Origin: Azadirachta indica
Taxonomy: Eukaryota > Streptophyta > Magnoliopsida > Sapindales > Meliaceae
NCBI GenBank assembly: GCA_022749755.1
Contig: CM040440.1
Coordinates: 680,824-744,823 of the forward strand
Direction of reading: 5' to 3'
DNA length: 64,000 bases
Shown here: piece by piece, positions 60,701-64,000 of the stretch
Layout: each line of letters opens with the position of its first letter
How positions within the stretch are numbered: the stretch's first letter is position 1
The notes under the pieces: model-generated
The model's input: the letters and a program-made list of their open reading frames with translations, nothing else
Databases searched by the model: none
What the model was told of the DNA's origin: nothing
Position numbers and translations under genes: made by a program

Positions 60701-63700
60701 ATGGATTCTTTAGTATCATAGGAATAAAGTTATCACATAGTTAGAGTTTATAGAAGTGGGGTTGAAAATAGCTTTATTTTGATTTATTTATAATGCTTTA
60801 TATGTCAAAAAATAGAAGATAGTTAATAAAGTGGTACACTAGGACTTAGACATTGGGCTTGCTTCAGCTGATATGGATTCTTTAGTATCATAAGAGTAAA
60901 GTTATCACATAATTAGAGTTTATAGAAGTGGGATTGAAAATAACTTTATTTTGATTTATTTTATTTATTTATTTTTACTTATTTTCTTATGCTGTAGAAT
61001 TATATGAGTACTGATCCTTTGGTTATCCATTTGAGGTTTCAAAAACTTTATGATTGTTTCTACTGGTCAGACAGTAAGTGTGTAAAGAGTTCTGTTGTCA
61101 CTTTCCATTAGGATTCTATTTTCTCATAATATATTGCCTTCTGAATGGTGGATCCCTTTGGATTACAGGACATAGCATCGAAAATTGTGGCCTTTTCACA
61201 ACAAGGGCCTCGAACAGTTTGTATTCTCTCTGCAAGTGGTGCAATCTGCAATGTTACCCTTCGCCAACCAGCTATGTCTGGTGGTACTGTGACATATGAG
61301 GTATTTCTGATATTCTTATATGATTCATTTGTTGAAGAATGCCATAATTTGCTTGAATGGATTTCTATGACTTAACTAGGATAAGGTGGCTTCAAAATTT
61401 TGAGGCTGTGGGATGACGATCTCGAGAGGAAAAACACAGACAATAAAACTTTCTCTAAAACCAAGTTTCTGATTAATTTTTACAAAACAGGGTAGAGGAA
61501 AACACAGTCCTAGTAAACTGCCTGCATAAAATGAAAGAACAAATTTAAAATAGTTGTCAGTGCAGATGCTGATCTTCATTGATCGTGAAAAATGGACCAT
61601 ATGAAATACGGATGTAAATGAACATACCAAAACCTTTCATGGATACTACACTGCTTGACATGTCTTGATGCATCTGATCTCTATTGTGTTGTGAGTTCTA
61701 ATATTGTCAAGTCTTGAACATATAAAAGTATTTTGTCCTTGTCAGATTCGAATAAGGGATTATGATTAATGGGTTGCAAATCAAATATTGCATTGCTGCT
61801 TGATTGCTTATCTTTTTCATTATGTGAAATGTATGATTTTCTTGCCGTGATTTGCATGTGCACTTTCATCCTTTTAGTCCTAGAATATAGTAGGAGATAT
61901 GGTGTATATATATAATTAAAATTGAGCTTTTTGTCTGATTAGAGAATGTTGTGATAATCCTTCTGATGCATGGCTTTAAGGTTAGAGGTGCAATACCTTT
62001 TTGTTCTTTAGGGTGGCGGGTAGGAGGGATGAGCTTGTGATTGGGTTTTGGTCAGGAAGAGATTAAATGATGGCTTGAACAAGATTCCCTAACATTTCGA
62101 TAATGAATAATGAATAGTAAATTAAGCATACTATATCAGTCAAGGAATTATTTTAAATATATGAATAGTGAATAAATTTTTTGCCTTGTTTCACTGAGGT
62201 TTTATTTAAAGAAAAGGGCAGTATTTTGATAGCATTTATCAGTAGTTCTATACGTTACATGTGTTGATGATATTCACAATAACTGAGATGTTGGCTTTTG
62301 TTAAAATGATTATGTAATTGTTCATTTAAATGCTACTGTTCTAAAGTAAGTGCCTTCCGTTGATGAGTGGGAAGGTGATGCTAATTTAGTAATTGTTTTA
62401 AAAGGTGAAATAATCTGGTAGTCCAATTATTTGGTTGTCTATGCAGTTTTATATTGTAGTATGTTTGACTTGTCATTTTTTCTTGGTCTTATAGATGAAT
62501 GGGAGTTGAGATTTATGGAACAAAGTGTTGGACAACTAAGATAACATGTTAGTTTTATATATGAGATTGTTTTCTGGGGAATGTCTAGGTGAACTAGTTA
62601 TTATGATTCCAGTGGCTGTTGATTAGAAACTAGTTAATGAAGACACATGCCGAAAATTGAATGGAAATGGGTTGGCGATGTTTGTCTTGGTTTCAGTCGT
62701 TAAAATCAAGAAGGCAGTTATGCTTGGCACTTGTTCCTGCCAATAATATAAGGCTTTTCCCCTGGTACTCATCATGTTCTCTCCATTCGGTAAATGGACA
62801 TAGGCCTTCCATGCATTAGTTGACTCTGTGTCACTTAATTTAATGTGCCTTTTCATTTTAATACCATAATTACCATTCCTTTACACAGTGATGATGTATA
62901 AAATACTGTTATTAGCATCTTTTGTAGGCAAAACAATCCTGTGTAATGCCAGTGTTTCCCTTTTTGGACCTATTATCAACGAATGTAAATGTTTTGTGAT
63001 AGTCTTAATGAAGGTAGTGGTAACTTGGGATCATGTTTAAAATTCATTTTCAATGCATCTGTCTTTTATAGTCAGAACCACATGGCAGCTATGCCCTAGA
63101 AGAGGTGAACTTTTCAATATTCTGTTGGAGCAGTGCATAATGGAATTGTTGTTGTTGTGAACAGAGGATTTATGGGTCTCGCAGGAGATATGTGACAGGT
63201 GGTGCTATTGCAAAAGCTGGAGTATCACATGACAGGAAACACTGAAAAAATTTCCAAGTAAATATAGACATACTACTGGGATGATAGGATTCCTTATATT
63301 ACCTGTGACTGAGCGGATCAAGTAGGATATTGTTTCATTTGATGCTGGATGATAGTGATGAATGCAAGCTCATGTCACTTTTGGGCTTGTTCACTGTCGG
63401 TATGTAACAAAAAGGTTAAGGTGTAGGCAGTTAAGAGGTTCATGGTTTGGATTATAAGCAAGTACCATAGCATTTGCCTACTCTATAGCTGCCTATCTTG
63501 TAAGCTTTGGTGATTGTATTGTTTATATTATTTTTGGGTCTGCTTCTAAAAATTTGAGTAGGATGTTCATGTACTGAGATCTCTCTCTCTCTCTATTCTT
63601 TTCTTCATAGTAAGTCACTTACCACCATTAGGGTCCTCATTCCCCATTTTTGTTTCAGCAATATAAGAAATCCGTTGGCACCTGATGACTTTATTCATTC

Positions 63701-64000
63701 TTGTTTGTTCAGGCATACAATGCCAAATTTTATATTATAGTGTGACATATCTATCGGATCATTGTGAAGTCATATATTGGTGATTTCGATTTCTTTTCTG
63801 GTTATGTATAACTTACCTCTCTCATAGTGACCATTTTCCTTTGCAGGGTCGATTTGAAATTATTTCCCTCTCTGGTTCCTTCTTGATTTCTGATAATAAT
63901 GGTAACCGCAGCAGAAGTGGTGGGTTGAGTGTGTCCCTTGCTGGGTCAGATGGCAGAGTTTTGGGCGGTGGAGTTGCAGGAATGCTCATGGCAGCATCAC
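57718..64000 (+). CDS. AT-hook motif nuclear-localised (AHL) protein, type II, incomplete at the right edge
   Basis: Nuclear protein binding the minor groove of AT-rich DNA and acting in chromatin and gene control. Exons seen: 57718-58183, 58258-58313, 61169-61300, and 63847 to the window end, all phases consistent. The start is ATG giving MDPREPPPQPN; the longer in-frame run to 57670 lacks an ATG. There are two AT-hooks: KKKRGRPRKY (about 83-92) and KRSRGRPPGSGKK (about 138-150). A glycine run lies between them (about 115-124) and is coded by GGT/GGC repeats. The plant-and-prokaryote conserved (PPC/DUF296) domain starts VGFTPHVITVKAGEDIASKI and continues FSQQGPRTVCILSASGAICNVTLRQ and GRFEIISLSGSFL. 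Two hooks indicate the AHL1-like type. Introns 2 and 3 are long (2.86 and 2.55 kb). The C-terminus lies beyond base 64000. Confidence 0.93.
58058..58101 (+). repeat. GGT/GGC-type trinucleotide repeat coding polyglycine
   Basis: Near-pure GGN codon run within AHL exon 1, possibly variable in length. Confidence 0.75.
60620..60962 (+). repeat. Tandem duplication of 172-bp unit in AHL intron 2
   Basis: Units at 60620-60791 and 60792-60962 share nearly every base (for example ATGCTTTATATGTCAAAAAA and GCTTCAGCTGATATGG). They differ at a few positions (TGG/TGA type changes), so the duplication is recent relative to the rest of the intron. Confidence 0.85.

Noticed and set aside
1..64000. CRISPR arrays, operons, phage or bacterial systems
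   Set aside because: The window is plant nuclear DNA. No spaced direct repeats, bacterial gene clusters or ribosome-binding patterns were seen.

Overview
The window is nuclear DNA from a flowering plant, almost certainly a eudicot. Its genes have short exons with GT-AG introns in an AT-rich background full of degenerate LTR retrotransposons, inverted-repeat elements and TA/AAT microsatellites. The gene families include an SBP-box factor with a miR156 site, a plant AHL protein and a WRKY protein. A run of exactly 100 N (45326-45425) marks it as a draft assembly. The species cannot be fixed from the sequence alone.

Layout. 1-168 is the last exon of an unidentified + strand gene. 984-2103 is a Mutator-like inverted-repeat element. 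2476-5545 is a dead Ty1/copia element lacking reverse transcriptase, abutting a second copia fragment on the opposite strand (5546-6110). 6758-7796 is a candidate short-TIR element. 7905-15890 is a repeat-rich block: a degenerate repeat family lies on both sides of a minus-strand, gag-only, SIRE-like LTR element (8550-14295). 15924-16925 holds relics resembling a plant transposon-associated (PTA-type) protein. From 20.6 kb onward the window is genic.

Genes, left to right: a UDP-arabinopyranose mutase/reversibly glycosylated polypeptide (RGP/UAM, + strand, 20728-22563); a group IIc WRKY factor (+, 24717-25740); an unnamed single-pass membrane protein (-, 27548-28336); SUMO-activating enzyme subunit 1 (SAE1, -, 30158-33738, ten exons); an SBP-box factor of the SPL13-like type (+, 41717-44254) with a miR156 site and a 5' leader intron; the AP-2 clathrin adaptor mu subunit (AP2M, +, 47728-54222, thirteen exons, 438 aa, intact); and a type II AT-hook AHL protein (+, from 57718, running off the right end). 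They do not form a pathway. They are unrelated housekeeping and regulatory genes separated by 2-8 kb of AT-rich DNA.

Two conserved genes, RGP and SAE1, each carry one single-base frame disruption beside a short homopolymer, while everything else in them is family-like. That suggests sequencing or assembly error more than gene death, but the reads must decide. No wholly new biological system was found. The points most worth following are the gag-only element set in its repeat family, a GC-rich island with a G-quadruplex motif and a duplicated G-box unit upstream of the SBP gene, a possible uORF spanning the SBP leader intron, and a pair of strong hairpins near 27.1-27.3 kb.
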